Shown: positions 33,693-41,787, numbered from the stretch's first letter. The stretch: 47,060 bases of DNA from Pseudomonadota bacterium (GCA_023390245.1 JAEWDF010000009.1:1-47060), one strand, 5' to 3'. Notes: a model not told the origin generated them from the letters alone. Numbers and translations: made by a program.

Positions 33693-34064
33693 TCAGACCG
33701 AAATATCAACCAGGATCGCCTGGGTCTTGCCGTTTGAAGAGGCGTCCTCAACCGCCGTCTGCACGGCCTCCTGAAGCTTTTGCTCGATCAGCTTCTGAAT
33801 CTCGGCTTCGAAGGAGTTACGCACGTCCGTCGGCATGGCGGCGAGGTCGCTCTCCCGAAGCTTCTTGTCGGACAGAATTTCATCCCGAAGCCGAGCTTTC
33901 AACTTCTCCAACTGCTGCTCGTGCGCCCAGGCGCGCAGCCCCTTCTCCCGGATTCCATCCAGATCGCTTTGCAGCATCGAGGCCGGCTTATTTTGCCGAG
34001 GGGCGGAAGAGAATCCCGTCAGGGTCGAGGCGCCGAGTAAGTTGCTAACCGACGAAATCGACAT
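33693..34064 (-). CDS. small hypothetical protein
   Basis: I do not recognise this 123-residue protein. It is hydrophilic and largely helical. A Ser-rich N-terminus (MSISSVSNLLGASTLTGFSS) is followed by a charged amphipathic region (QSDLDGIREKGLRAWAHEQQLEKLKARLRDEIL) and a second helix (RNSFEAEIQKLIEQKLQEAVQTAVE) that could form a coiled coil. It ends in a short beta-like ILVDISV. There is no signal peptide. The ATG at 34064 has a clear GGAGG eight bases upstream, which supports a real gene. It sits alone between ffh and galU. The base composition is somewhat less GC-rich than its neighbours. Confidence 0.75.
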   Translation of the reverse strand: MSISSVSNLLGASTLTGFSSAPRQNKPASMLQSDLDGIREKGLRAWAHEQQLEKLKARLRDEILSDKKLRESDLAAMPTDVRNSFEAEIQKLIEQKLQEAVQTAVEDASSNGKTQAILVDISV

Positions 34065-34141
34065 GACAAAAGCCTCCAAACGAGCCGATCAGAGCGGCCG
34101 GTTCGGTAAAGCCGTGCAAGTCATGGGCCTGACGCCGTCCC

Positions 34142-35020
34142 TCAGAGCAGCGCCGAAATCGCCGCCCGCGCCGCGCCGCCCAGGTCGGGACGCTTCAGCG
34201 CCAGCGCCACATTGGCGCGCAGCAGGCCGATCTTGTCGCCGCAGTCGTGGGTGACGCCCGAATATTCGAAGGCGGTGAAGCTCTGGTCGGCCATCAGCCG
34301 GGCCATGGCGTCGGTCAGCTGGATCTCTCCGCCCGCGCCCTTCTCCTGCGTCTCCAGCAGGTCGAAGATCTCCGGCTGCAGGATGTAGCGGCCCGAGATG
34401 GACAGGTTCGACGGCGCCGTGCCCTTGGCCGGCTTCTCCACCATGCCCTTCATGGCGATGCGGTCGCCGGCGCGCTCCACCGGATCGACGATGCCGTACT
34501 TGTGGGTCTGGTCCTCGGGCACAGCCTCGACGCCGATGACGTTGCCGCCGACCTCGGCGTAGACGTCGGCCAGCTGCTTCAGCGCGCCCGGCTGGGAGTC
34601 GACGATGACGTCCGGCAGGATGACGGCGAACGGCTCGTGGCCGATGATGTCGCGGGCGCACCAGACGGCGTGGCCCAGGCCCTTGGGCTGCATCTGGCGG
34701 GTGAAGCTCATCTCGCCGGGGCGCGCCAGTTCGGCGTTCATGACCGTCAGGATGTCGGTCTTGCCCTTGGCCTCCAGCTGGGCCTCCAGCTCGATCTGGT
34801 GGTCGAAATAGTCCTCGATGGCCTGTTTCGAGCGGCCGGTGACGAAGACGATATGCTCGATGCCGGCCTCGCGCGCCTCTTCCACGATGTAGGAGAGGAT
34901 CGGGCGGTCGACGACGTTCAGCAGTTCCTTGGGGGTAGTCTTGGTGCCGGGAAGGACCCGGGTGCCGAGGCCCGCGACGGGCAGGACGGCCTTGCGCAGA
35001 CGCGCGGGTTGGGTGGTCAT
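34142..35020 (-). CDS. galU: UTP-glucose-1-phosphate uridylyltransferase
   Basis: GalU makes UDP-glucose from glucose-1-phosphate and UTP, for envelope polysaccharides and glycolipids. The protein has 292 residues with the nucleotide-binding GLGTRVLPGTKTTPKELL near the N-terminus, ILPDVIVD in the middle, and the VEKP and SGRYIL motifs of the GalU family. It begins at an ATG preceded by AGGAT; the reading frame continues upstream far beyond this but is not coding there. It lies downstream of the phosphate-binding protein gene on the same strand, with a GC-rich hairpin near 35053-35070 between them. Confidence 0.94.
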   Translation of the reverse strand: MTTQPARLRKAVLPVAGLGTRVLPGTKTTPKELLNVVDRPILSYIVEEAREAGIEHIVFVTGRSKQAIEDYFDHQIELEAQLEAKGKTDILTVMNAELARPGEMSFTRQMQPKGLGHAVWCARDIIGHEPFAVILPDVIVDSQPGALKQLADVYAEVGGNVIGVEAVPEDQTHKYGIVDPVERAGDRIAMKGMVEKPAKGTAPSNLSISGRYILQPEIFDLLETQEKGAGGEIQLTDAMARLMADQSFTAFEYSGVTHDCGDKIGLLRANVALALKRPDLGGAARAAISALL

Positions 35021-35103
35021 GATGATCCTGACAGCTATGCCGCCCCCTTCTAGCCGGGGCTGGCCCGGCGTGGAAAGGGGCGGCGCGGCCGTCGGTTCCC
35101 GGC

Positions 35104-36174
35104 CTACTTGGCCGGGCGCTGCATCGGAGTCATGGCCTGGGCTGCGGCGCGCTGGGCGGCCAGATCGGCTTCCGGCAGCGGGATCAGGCCGCGGTCCTGC
35201 AGATAGCCCCCGCGACCGGCCGAGCCTTCGGACAGGAACTCCTGGACGAACTGGGCCAGGCCCGGCGTCACGCCGATGTGGGCCTTCTTCACATAGATGT
35301 AGAGGCTGCGCGACAGCGGATAGGAGCCGTCGGCGATGGTGTCGGCGGTCGGCGCGACGCCGTCGATGGTCTCGGCCTTCACCGTGTCCATGTTCTGCTC
35401 GAGAAACGAATAACCGAACACGCCCAGCGACCCCGGCGTGCGGGTCAGGGTCTGGACGATGGCGTTGTCGTTCTCGCCCGAGTCGATCCAGGCGCCGTCC
35501 TCGCGCAGGGTGTGGGCGATGGTCTCGAACCGGTCGGCGTCGCTTTCGGCCAGGGCGGCGGCGGCCGGGACCAGCTTGGCGCCCGGCGTCATGCCCAGCT
35601 CCAGGAAGGCGTCGCGGGTGCCCGAGGTCGGCGGCGGGCCATAGACCTGGATGCGCTGGTTCGGCAGACCGGCGTTGACCTGGTTCCAGGTCTTGGCCGG
35701 ATTGGCCACGAACTGGCCGCCCGCGCCCGGCACTTCCTTGGCCAGGCCCTCGTACAGGTCGTTCAGTTCGAAGTTGAAGCTGTTCCCCGACCGCGCTGTG
35801 GCGATGACGATGCCGTCGAAGCCAATCTTCAGCTCGACGATGTCGGTGACGCCGTTCTTCTGGCACAGGTCGAACTCGGACGCCTTCATCGGGCGCGAGG
35901 CGTTGGCGATGTCCGGCGTGGTGGGACCGACGCCCTGGCAGAACTGCTGGATGCCGCCGCCGGTGCCCAGGCTCTCCACGCGCGGAGCCGCGCCGCCGGC
36001 GTTGCGCGCGAAGGTCTCGGCGACCCGCGTCGAGAATGGGAAGACGGTGGAGGACCCGGCGGCCCAGATGCCGGAGCGCGCGCGCGACGGGCCGGCGCCG
36101 CCGCCATCGCCGCAGGCGGCCAGGCCCGTCAGCGCCGCGGCCGCGACGGCGTACTTCAGAGTGCGGATCATCAT
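35104..36174 (-). CDS. pstS: PstS-family phosphate ABC transporter substrate-binding lipoprotein
   Basis: This 356-residue periplasmic binding protein is anchored by a lipid at Cys21 (lipobox LAAC). Phosphate-binding motifs are visible: AGSSTVFPFST near residues 39-49 and the loop PPPTSGTRDAF (about 194-204), which follow the PstS TSGT pattern. Family members deliver phosphate to PstCAB, which is not in the window. It lies downstream of phnCDE in the same direction and upstream of galU. A pair of GTCACAAA direct repeats just before the gene may be a PhoB site. An AGGGAG ribosome site precedes the double ATG; the second ATG is possible. Confidence 0.9.
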   Translation of the reverse strand: MMIRTLKYAVAAAALTGLAACGDGGGAGPSRARSGIWAAGSSTVFPFSTRVAETFARNAGGAAPRVESLGTGGGIQQFCQGVGPTTPDIANASRPMKASEFDLCQKNGVTDIVELKIGFDGIVIATARSGNSFNFELNDLYEGLAKEVPGAGGQFVANPAKTWNQVNAGLPNQRIQVYGPPPTSGTRDAFLELGMTPGAKLVPAAAALAESDADRFETIAHTLREDGAWIDSGENDNAIVQTLTRTPGSLGVFGYSFLEQNMDTVKAETIDGVAPTADTIADGSYPLSRSLYIYVKKAHIGVTPGLAQFVQEFLSEGSAGRGGYLQDRGLIPLPEADLAAQRAAAQAMTPMQRPAK

Positions 36175-36215
36175 GAGCTCTCCCTGAGCATCGATTTCGC
36201 GACGCTTAGAGCAGA

Positions 36216-36249
36216 GGTTTGTGACGGGCCGCCGATGGGTTTGTGACGG
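36216..36249 (-). promoter_or_regulatory. candidate PhoB-type operator upstream of pstS
   Basis: On the minus strand the 12-mer CCGTCACAAACC occurs twice (36238-36249 and 36216-36227), exactly 22 bases apart. It lies 42-75 bases upstream of the pstS start. PhoB boxes are direct GTCA-rich repeats with 11-base periodicity, so a 22-base repeat places both copies on the same helix face. A separate hairpin (CCTCCCGC/GCGGGAGG, 36280-36298) lies behind phnE. Confidence 0.55.
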
Positions 36250-36318
36250 TTTCTTCGTCCGTGTGCGGCCGAACGCTCCCCTCCCGCGCCGCGGGAGGAG
36301 AGCGGGAGGTTCGCGCCG

Positions 36319-37137
36319 TCAGAGCAGGCGCTTGCGCATGACCTGCGACAGGGTGTCGATCAGGGTCACGGCGACGACCACGATGATGACGATGGCCGAG
36401 ACGGCCTGGAAGTTGAAGGCGTTCATGCTGTCGAACAGCACCTGGCCGATGCCGCCGGCGCCGATCAGCCCCAGCACCGTCGCCGAGCGGCTGTTGGATT
36501 CGAACCGGTAGAGGGCGAAGGAGGTCCACAGCGGCGCCACCTGCGGCAGCACGCCCCAGACGATCTCGTGCAGCTTGCCGGCGCCGGTGGCGCGCACCCC
36601 CTCGACCGGCCCCTTGTCGATCGACTCGACCGCCTCGGAGAACAGCTTGGCCAGAACGCCCGCCGTGTTCAGCGTGATGGCCAGGACGCCGGCCAGCGGC
36701 CCCAGGCCGACGGCGGTGACGAACAGCAGGCCGATCACCAGGTCGGGGATCGAACGCAGCAGGTTCATGATCCAGCGCACCGGCGTCACCACCCACTGCG
36801 GGGCGATGTTGCGCGCGGCGGCCAGACCCAGCGGAACCCCCAGGATCACCGCCAGGAAGGTGCCCCACAGGGCGATCTGGATCGTCTCCCACATCTTGGC
36901 GACGAACATGCGCCAGTCGGTGAAGTCGGGCCGCATCAGCTCGTGGGCGAACAGCCGCGTGCTCTCATTGCCCGCGAACAGGCGCGAGATGTTGCCCAGG
37001 TCGACCGCGTCGACGCTGTAGGCCAGCACCACCGCGACGCCGCCCCAGACCAGGAGGTCGGCGATCCAGGCCATGGCGGACTTGCGCGGCGCGGTGGGGA
37101 TGTCCGCCAGCGTCACGGGAGAGGCGGCGACGGTCAA
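36319..37137 (-). CDS. phnE: phosphonate/phosphite ABC transporter permease PhnE
   Basis: This inner-membrane permease has about 272 residues. Several hydrophobic helices and the binding-protein-dependent permease signature (EAVESIDKGPVEGVRATGAGKLHEIVWGVLPQ) couple it to the PhnC ATPase. The C-terminal segment ESNSRSATVLGLIGAGGIGQVLF is characteristic of PhnE. The frame begins within the phnD stop. I chose the TTG at 37137, which overlaps the phnD stop by four bases and has GAGG seven bases upstream; a GTG at 37116 or the ATG at about 37074 are alternatives. It is the third gene of the phnCDE operon. Confidence 0.9.
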   Translation of the reverse strand: MTVAASPVTLADIPTAPRKSAMAWIADLLVWGGVAVVLAYSVDAVDLGNISRLFAGNESTRLFAHELMRPDFTDWRMFVAKMWETIQIALWGTFLAVILGVPLGLAAARNIAPQWVVTPVRWIMNLLRSIPDLVIGLLFVTAVGLGPLAGVLAITLNTAGVLAKLFSEAVESIDKGPVEGVRATGAGKLHEIVWGVLPQVAPLWTSFALYRFESNSRSATVLGLIGAGGIGQVLFDSMNAFNFQAVSAIVIIVVVAVTLIDTLSQVMRKRLL

Positions 37138-38153
37138 GGACGAACCTCGCGCTTGGCGCGCAGCCGCTGCAGTTCCTGCTGGGCGGCCGTCGCGCCGGCG
37201 GTGTCGCCCTTGGCCCGCGCTTCGCCCAGCTTCTGGTCGGCGATCATCTCGCGGATCGGATCCAGATAGCTGTCGTCGGCGGCGGCGAAGCGGGAATACT
37301 CCAGGTCCGACAGCACCTTGCGCTGGCGCTCGGCCTCCGGACCCTCGCCCTGACCGTAGGTCAGGAAGAAGCTGCGGATCTTTTCCTTCAGCACCGGATC
37401 CAGGTCCTCGCGCACGACGATGCCGCTCTCGGGGATGGGCGGCGAGGTCCAGATGTCCTCGATCTGGGCCGCCAGCTGCGGGTTCTCGCGGCGCATGAAG
37501 GTGGTGTTGACGCTGTTGGAGGTCGCCACGTCGATCACGCCGGTGGCCACGCCGAAGGCGTTGGCCTGGTGGTTGGCCGAGCGCACCGTCTTGAAGCACT
37601 GCGACGGAACCACGCCGCGCGGATTGAACAGGAAGGTCAGCGGGGCCAGGGTGCCCGAGGTCGACTGGGCGTCGCCGATGCCGAAGTTGTACCGCTTGCC
37701 GCAGGCCATCACCGAGTCCAGCGTGATGCCCGAACCCTTGCGCACGATCAGGGTGGATTGATAGCTGTCCAGCCCCTCGCGGTTGACGGTGCGGGCCACG
37801 ACCTCGGCCTGGGCGCGGTCGATGGCCTCGACCTCGGGCTTGGCCGAGAACCAGCCGACCTGGGTGTGGTTGCCGCGCATGGCCTCGACCAGCACGGTGT
37901 AGTTGGAGCCGAAATAGGGCTTCACCGGCACGCCGATCGCCTTGGACATGTCGTCCAGCAGCGGCTGCCACAACGGCCCCGACGAGGCCTGGCCCTCGGC
38001 CGACAGGATGGAGAAGGTGATCTCGCTGGGCGCGCCGCCGGCGGCCTTGCCGTCGCCGCCGCCGCCGCCGCACGCGGCCAGGCCGGTCAGCAGGACGGCC
38101 GCGCCGGCCGCGAAGAGCCGTCGCGACGGCGAAAGACGGGACAGGCGGATCAT
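37134..38153 (-). CDS. phnD: phosphonate/phosphite ABC transporter substrate-binding protein PhnD
   Basis: This periplasmic binding lipoprotein has 339 residues, with its lipobox ending in Cys28 (TGLAAC). The family segments are SAEGQASSGPLWQPLLDDMSKAIGVPVKPYFGSNYTVLVEAMRGNHTQVGW, and GDAQSTSGTLAP, which resembles the PhnD ligand loop (STSG). The ligand could be phosphonate, phosphite or a phosphate ester; the sequence alone does not tell. No C-P lyase (phnG-M) or phosphite dehydrogenase gene is in the window. The start overlaps the phnC stop (ATGA), so the two are translationally coupled. Confidence 0.93.
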   Translation of the reverse strand: MIRLSRLSPSRRLFAAGAAVLLTGLAACGGGGGDGKAAGGAPSEITFSILSAEGQASSGPLWQPLLDDMSKAIGVPVKPYFGSNYTVLVEAMRGNHTQVGWFSAKPEVEAIDRAQAEVVARTVNREGLDSYQSTLIVRKGSGITLDSVMACGKRYNFGIGDAQSTSGTLAPLTFLFNPRGVVPSQCFKTVRSANHQANAFGVATGVIDVATSNSVNTTFMRRENPQLAAQIEDIWTSPPIPESGIVVREDLDPVLKEKIRSFFLTYGQGEGPEAERQRKVLSDLEYSRFAAADDSYLDPIREMIADQKLGEARAKGDTAGATAAQQELQRLRAKREVRP

Positions 38154-38959
38154 GCCTTGGTCTCCCAGAAGGCGTCCTCGAATTCGGGACCGTAGATTTC
38201 GATCAGCCGCGCCTGGTCCAGCCCGGTGGACGGACCGTCATAGACCACCTTGCCCTTCTGCAGGGCGATGACGCGGTCACAGTAGCGGATGGCGTAGTCG
38301 ACCTGGTGCAGGGTGACGATCACTCCCAGGCCGTCGCGCTTGTTCAGTTCGACCAGCAGCTCCATCACCTTGCGGGCGGACACGGGATCAAGGGAGGCGA
38401 CGGGTTCGTCGGCCAGGATGGCCTTGGCGCCCTGGACGATGGCGCGGGCGATGGCGCCGCGCTGCTGCTGGCCGCCCGACAGGGTGTTGGCGCGCTGGGC
38501 GGCGTAGTCGGAGACGCCGACGCGGTGCAGGGCGGCCATGGCCTTGTCCCGATCCGCGCGCGGCCACAGGCCCAGAAGCCCCTGCCACGACGGCAGGCGG
38601 CCCAAAGCGCCCAGCATGACGTTGGAGAACAGGCTAAGACGCCCGACCAGATTGAACTGCTGGAAGATCATGCCCAGCTTGCCGCGCGCCCGGCGCACGG
38701 CGCCCGTGACGCGCCCGTCCTTCTGCACCGTCTCGCCGAACACGGCGATGGTCCCCTTGCCCGCGTCGATCGACTGCAGGCCGGTGATGGAGCGAAGCAG
38801 GGTGGACTTGCCCGAACCCGACGGACCGATCAGGGCGACCATCTCGCCCGAGGCGACCTCGACCGAGACGCCGTCCAGCGCCTTTCGCGATCCGAAGGTC
38901 TTCGACACGTCGCGCGCCGAGACGAGCCCGGGGGCGGCGGCGGCTGCGGATGAACTCAT
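38150..38959 (-). CDS. phnC: phosphonate/phosphite ABC transporter ATP-binding protein PhnC
   Basis: The ATPase subunit has 269 residues from the ATG chosen here. It shows Walker A GPSGSGKST (45-53), the Q-loop in MIFQQFN, signature LSGGQQQR, Walker B AILADEPVASLDP, and the switch histidine in VTLHQVDYAIRYCDRV. The Q-loop context and the spacing to the signature match PhnC. Upstream in-frame starts at 38998 and 39022 lack ribosome sites, and the chosen start has only a weak one. It heads a phnC-phnD-phnE operon transcribed toward pstS and galU. Confidence 0.93.
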   Translation of the reverse strand: MSSSAAAAAPGLVSARDVSKTFGSRKALDGVSVEVASGEMVALIGPSGSGKSTLLRSITGLQSIDAGKGTIAVFGETVQKDGRVTGAVRRARGKLGMIFQQFNLVGRLSLFSNVMLGALGRLPSWQGLLGLWPRADRDKAMAALHRVGVSDYAAQRANTLSGGQQQRGAIARAIVQGAKAILADEPVASLDPVSARKVMELLVELNKRDGLGVIVTLHQVDYAIRYCDRVIALQKGKVVYDGPSTGLDQARLIEIYGPEFEDAFWETKA

Positions 38960-39222
38960 GAACTCGCTGGAGAGGCTGTGGCGAAAGGGGCGCCGCATGA
39001 CGCGGGACGCGCGCCGGGGCAAGTCTTAATCGCATGCCGCGGCCGATTTCGTCCAGCCCGGCGGCGAAGATCCGGCGGGCGGCGTCGCCCTTGATGGTCA
39101 TCCTCGTTCCACGGTCGCGCCTGCGCGGTCCGCCGACGCTCGATACGGTTCGACTCGCGCCGACGGCCACTGGATACCAGGCTTGTCGCTCCGCTCAGCC
39201 TTGGAAGGACCAGATCTTCAGC

Positions 39223-39795
39223 CTAGCAGTTGGAACAGGCCACCGCGTCGGAGGACCGGGGCCTAAGGATGGCCGTCTTGGTGAAGTGCAGCGCGCCGAC
39301 GGGCAGAAAGGTTAGGGTCGCGTTCCGGGTAAAGATCGGCGTGTAGTCGTAGGCCGACTCGGCCACCACAACCGACTGGCCGACTTCGATCAAGTCGGCG
39401 GGGACCTTCGTCTTGGCCTCGGAAGCCGTGAGCGCCGCCATGCCGTTGTAGGATCGGCTCCACTGGACCTTGTAGGTGCTAGTCGCTGTGCGGGTCACGC
39501 TGCTGACCCGGATGGTCAGGGGGGTGCGCGGATAGGGCTTAATGATCTCCGGACCCAGCGCCAGCACGCCGTCGATCTCGGCCCGGGTCAGGGTCGAGCT
39601 CTGCGCCACCAGGTCGGCGATCATCGGCGCCACGTGCTCGACGCGCTTGCGGGCCATATAGGCTTGGCAGAAGACCACCAGGCCGGCGTAGAGGATGATC
39701 ATCACCGGCGCCAGCAGGGCGAATTCGACGGCGGAGACGCCGCGCTCGTCCCGGATCAGGCGCCAGATCAGGCGGATCGGCGGCGAACGCCTCAT
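39223..39795 (-). CDS. TadE-like pilus assembly protein, second of a pair
   Basis: The protein has 190 residues with a basic N-terminus (RRSPPIRLIWRLIRDERG) and a TadE-type hydrophobic helix VSAVEFALLAPVMIILYAGLVVF, with the prepilin-like Glu. The extended periplasmic part ends in CSNC. TadE and TadF are pseudopilins processed by the prepilin peptidase and required for Flp pilus assembly. It overlaps the previous TadE gene by four bases (ATGA). The position, on the opposite strand to pilA, fits the third of the cpaI-cpaJ-cpaK set described in Caulobacter; that naming is tentative. Confidence 0.88.
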   Translation of the reverse strand: MRRSPPIRLIWRLIRDERGVSAVEFALLAPVMIILYAGLVVFCQAYMARKRVEHVAPMIADLVAQSSTLTRAEIDGVLALGPEIIKPYPRTPLTIRVSSVTRTATSTYKVQWSRSYNGMAALTASEAKTKVPADLIEVGQSVVVAESAYDYTPIFTRNATLTFLPVGALHFTKTAILRPRSSDAVACSNC

Positions 39796-40343
39796 GTCCA
39801 GGGCTCGTTGCGGAAGGCGGTGGCGGTGCTGGTCAGCAGCGTCCCGTCCCCGCTTTGTTGCAGCGGCTGTCCCATCACCACCGAGGCCAGCGACAGAGGC
39901 AGGCCGAACGGGTCCGTCCGCCGGTACCAGACACGCACCAGCACCAGCTCCGACGCGCCGCCGGGCTGGTAGTCGGTCGCGTCGGGATCGAAACCGTCCG
40001 TCATCGGGTCGGGCGTGGCCTCGCCGAAGCGCTGGAGCACGCGCACGTCGACCGCCGTGCGCGCCAGGCAGTCGCTGCGGAAGACGCTCATGCGGTTGCA
40101 GAAGTCCGACTGGAGGCGCGCCTTGTCGAACCCTTGCGCCTGCGCCTGTCCGGTGCGGATCAGGCGCGAGGTGTCCTGGACCGCGCCTTCCAGCACGGCG
40201 TCGAGCACCAGCGACATCCCCAGTTGCAGGATGGCGAACAGCAGGGCCAGGAACAGGGGGCCGACCAGGGCGAATTCGACCGCCGCGCTGCCGTCGCGCG
40301 GCGCGCCGAACCGTCGCCGGGTCGGAAGGGAGGCGCGCCGCAT
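39792..40343 (-). CDS. TadE-like pilus assembly protein, first of a pair
   Basis: The protein has 183 residues. After a basic leader (MRRASLPTRRRFGAPRDG), the helix SAAVEFALVGPLFLALLFAILQLGMSLVLDAV has the VEFAL pattern of TadE pseudopilins. The rest is periplasmic, with two cysteines (SDFCN, RSDCL) probably forming a disulfide. It begins 9 bases after the stop of the small secretin-domain gene and overlaps the next TadE gene. The pair may act as minor pilins at the tip or base of the Flp pilus. It may correspond to Caulobacter cpaJ, by position only. Confidence 0.87.
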   Translation of the reverse strand: MRRASLPTRRRFGAPRDGSAAVEFALVGPLFLALLFAILQLGMSLVLDAVLEGAVQDTSRLIRTGQAQAQGFDKARLQSDFCNRMSVFRSDCLARTAVDVRVLQRFGEATPDPMTDGFDPDATDYQPGGASELVLVRVWYRRTDPFGLPLSLASVVMGQPLQQSGDGTLLTSTATAFRNEPWT

Positions 40344-40351
40344 CCGGATCG

Positions 40352-40738
40352 TCAGGGCGTGGCCGGCGCAGGCGTCGCGCGCAGGCTGGGCGCGCAGGAG
40401 GCGGCGCACGCCATCTCGGTCGCCTGGGCCCCGCGCCAGACCCGAACCGAGCCGGTGGTCCCGCCCGTCACCACGATCTCGCGCTGGAACAGGGTGCGGC
40501 CGATGGCGTCGACAGCGACCACCTCGGTGACGCCATAGCCCTTGCCGGTGATGAACAGGGTGTTGGAGTCCACCACCGTCACGTCCGCGATCTGCGGATT
40601 GCCGACGATGACGGAAGAGGCCGCGCCGCCCAGTTGCACGCGGGTCGACCGGTCGATCTCGACGTTGACGGCCTGGGCTTGCGCGGCGAGCGGCGCGGCG
40701 GCGATCAGCAGGGCGAGGGGCATGACGTGACGGAACAT
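40352..40738 (-). CDS. small exported protein with secretin N-terminal (CpaC-N-like) domain
   Basis: The protein has 128 residues with a signal peptide (MFRHVMPLALLIAAAPLAAQAQA). The single following domain (VNVEIDRSTRVQLGGAASSVIVGNPQIADVTVVDSNTLFITGKGYGVTEVVAVDAIGRTLF) is the pilus-assembly N-terminal domain seen at the start of CpaC. The tail carries an ACAASC cysteine pair. It may interact with the CpaC secretin or its assembly. It starts the minus-strand trio opposite pilA and may correspond to Caulobacter cpaI. The longer frame to 40786 adds residues before the signal peptide and is not used. Confidence 0.85.
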   Translation of the reverse strand: MFRHVMPLALLIAAAPLAAQAQAVNVEIDRSTRVQLGGAASSVIVGNPQIADVTVVDSNTLFITGKGYGVTEVVAVDAIGRTLFQREIVVTGGTTGSVRVWRGAQATEMACAASCAPSLRATPAPATP

Positions 40739-40983
40739 CGGCGGGCTCTGAATCCATGGCGCGGACGGGCGCGTCGCGCGCAGCATGCGCCCGCATTCCT
40801 CAACAAACCTTGAAATCCAGCGGATGGCGGTTTCGGTGATTTTCTTTGGTGAATCCGTATGTAACCATGCCTCCTGACCGCGCCTTAACCCCGCTGCGGC
40901 AAGGTGTCCCTGCGTTTGGGGGTCAAGCGGGCTGCCGGCTCCCCCCGCCTGTTGCTCGCTTAGATCAATTGAAAGGGATACCC
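40739..40983. promoter_or_regulatory. divergent control region of pilA and the minor pilus trio
   Basis: The 245-base gap contains two GANTC sites (GAATC 40750-40754 and 40851-40855) and two CtrA-like half-sites (GTAACCAT 40861-40868 and TTAACC 40885-40890). In Caulobacter pilA is activated by CtrA. No full TTAA-N7-TTAA site is seen, and no clear sigma70 pair could be assigned. Confidence 0.5.
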
Positions 40984-41157
40984 ATGACCAAGTTCGTTTC
41001 GCGCTTCCTGAAGGATGAATCGGGCGCCACCGCCATCGAATACGGCCTGATCGCCGCCCTAATCGCCGTCGTGCTGATCACCGTGCTGACCACGCTCGGC
41101 GGAAACCTGAAGGACCGCTTCACGGAAATCTCCACCGCGGTCGCCGGCGGCGAATAA
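40984..41157 (+). CDS. pilA: Flp/type IVb major pilin PilA
   Basis: This prepilin has 57 residues. A short leader (MTKFVSRFLKDESG) precedes the cleavage site G14|A15, followed by the Flp motif ATAIEYGLIAALIAVVLI. Glu19 and Tyr20 of the precursor are the conserved mature Glu5 and Tyr6. The mature pilin is about 43 residues and assembles into the polar pilus filament. An AAAGGGA ribosome site precedes the ATG. It heads the plus-strand cpa cluster but has its own terminator, so most transcripts probably stop after pilA. Confidence 0.96.
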   Translation: MTKFVSRFLKDESGATAIEYGLIAALIAVVLITVLTTLGGNLKDRFTEISTAVAGGE

Positions 41158-41187
41158 GCCCTGGCTCCAACGTCTTGAAATCGGGGA

Positions 41188-41220
41188 GGGCCGGCGCGGA
41201 AGCGCCGGCCCTTCTTCTTT
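41188..41220 (+). terminator. terminator after pilA
   Basis: The perfect 10-bp stem GGGCCGGCGC/GCGCCGGCCC with a four-base loop is followed by CTTCTTCTTT. It separates the abundant pilA transcript from cpaA. Confidence 0.88.
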
Positions 41221-41263
41221 GGCCGCATACCCGCTCTTAACGCGGGGCGCGCATCATCCCCGC

Positions 41264-41776
41264 ATGGATATCCTGACCTTTGCCGTTCTGATGCTGCTGC
41301 CGGCCCTGGCCATCGTCGCCGGCCTGCACGACCTGACGACGATGAAGATCCCGAACTGGATCAGCGGGCTGATCGTGCTGGGCTTCGTTCCCGCCGCCCT
41401 GCTGACGGGGCTGTCCCTGCCCGCCGCCGGCCTGCATCTCGCCGTCGGCGCGGTCGCCCTGCTGGTCGGCATGGCCCTGTTCGCCTTGCGCATCATCGGC
41501 GGCGGCGACGCCAAGCTGCTGGCGGCGGCGACGCTGTGGATGGGACCGGCCGGAGCACCGGTCTTTCTGGTCTGGACGGCGCTGGTCGGCGGCCTGTTCT
41601 GCCTGGGCCTGATCCTGGCGCGTCGCTACTTTCCGCTGGTCGCGCCCGCCGCGCCCGGCTGGGTCGCCAGCCTGATGGCGCCCAAGGGCGACATTCCCTA
41701 CGGCGTCGCCATCGCCGCCGGGGTTCTGCTGGCCTATCCCGCCTCGCCGCTGATGACCGCCTTCGCCGGCGGTTGA
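41264..41776 (+). CDS. cpaA: prepilin peptidase CpaA
   Basis: This inner-membrane aspartic peptidase (A24 family) cleaves the PilA leader. The protein has 170 residues and about five transmembrane helices. The two catalytic aspartates are Asp23 (GLHDLTTMKIPN) and Asp82 in the GGGDAKLL motif. There is no N-terminal methyltransferase domain, as is usual for Tad systems. The chosen ATG at 41264 starts directly with the first helix; the frame extends upstream to 41219 without support. A TTAAC half-site lies just upstream. Confidence 0.94.
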   Translation: MDILTFAVLMLLPALAIVAGLHDLTTMKIPNWISGLIVLGFVPAALLTGLSLPAAGLHLAVGAVALLVGMALFALRIIGGGDAKLLAAATLWMGPAGAPVFLVWTALVGGLFCLGLILARRYFPLVAPAAPGWVASLMAPKGDIPYGVAIAAGVLLAYPASPLMTAFAGG

Positions 41777-41787
41777 GCGAACCCGGT

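Noticed and set aside
35021..35866. Upstream extension of the galU frame
   Set aside because: It lies within pstS on the same strand in a different frame and has shadow composition; galU has its own ribosome site.
37138..38073. Extension of the phnE frame through phnD
   Set aside because: The frame is open by chance; phnD in the other frame has a signal peptide, lipobox and family motifs.
38634..39101. Minus-strand frame starting MTIKGDAARRIFAAGL upstream of phnC
   Set aside because: The first 24 residues look gene-like and have GAGG upstream, so it could be a gene remnant, but the frame then runs through phnC in another frame with shadow composition. Not supported as a gene.
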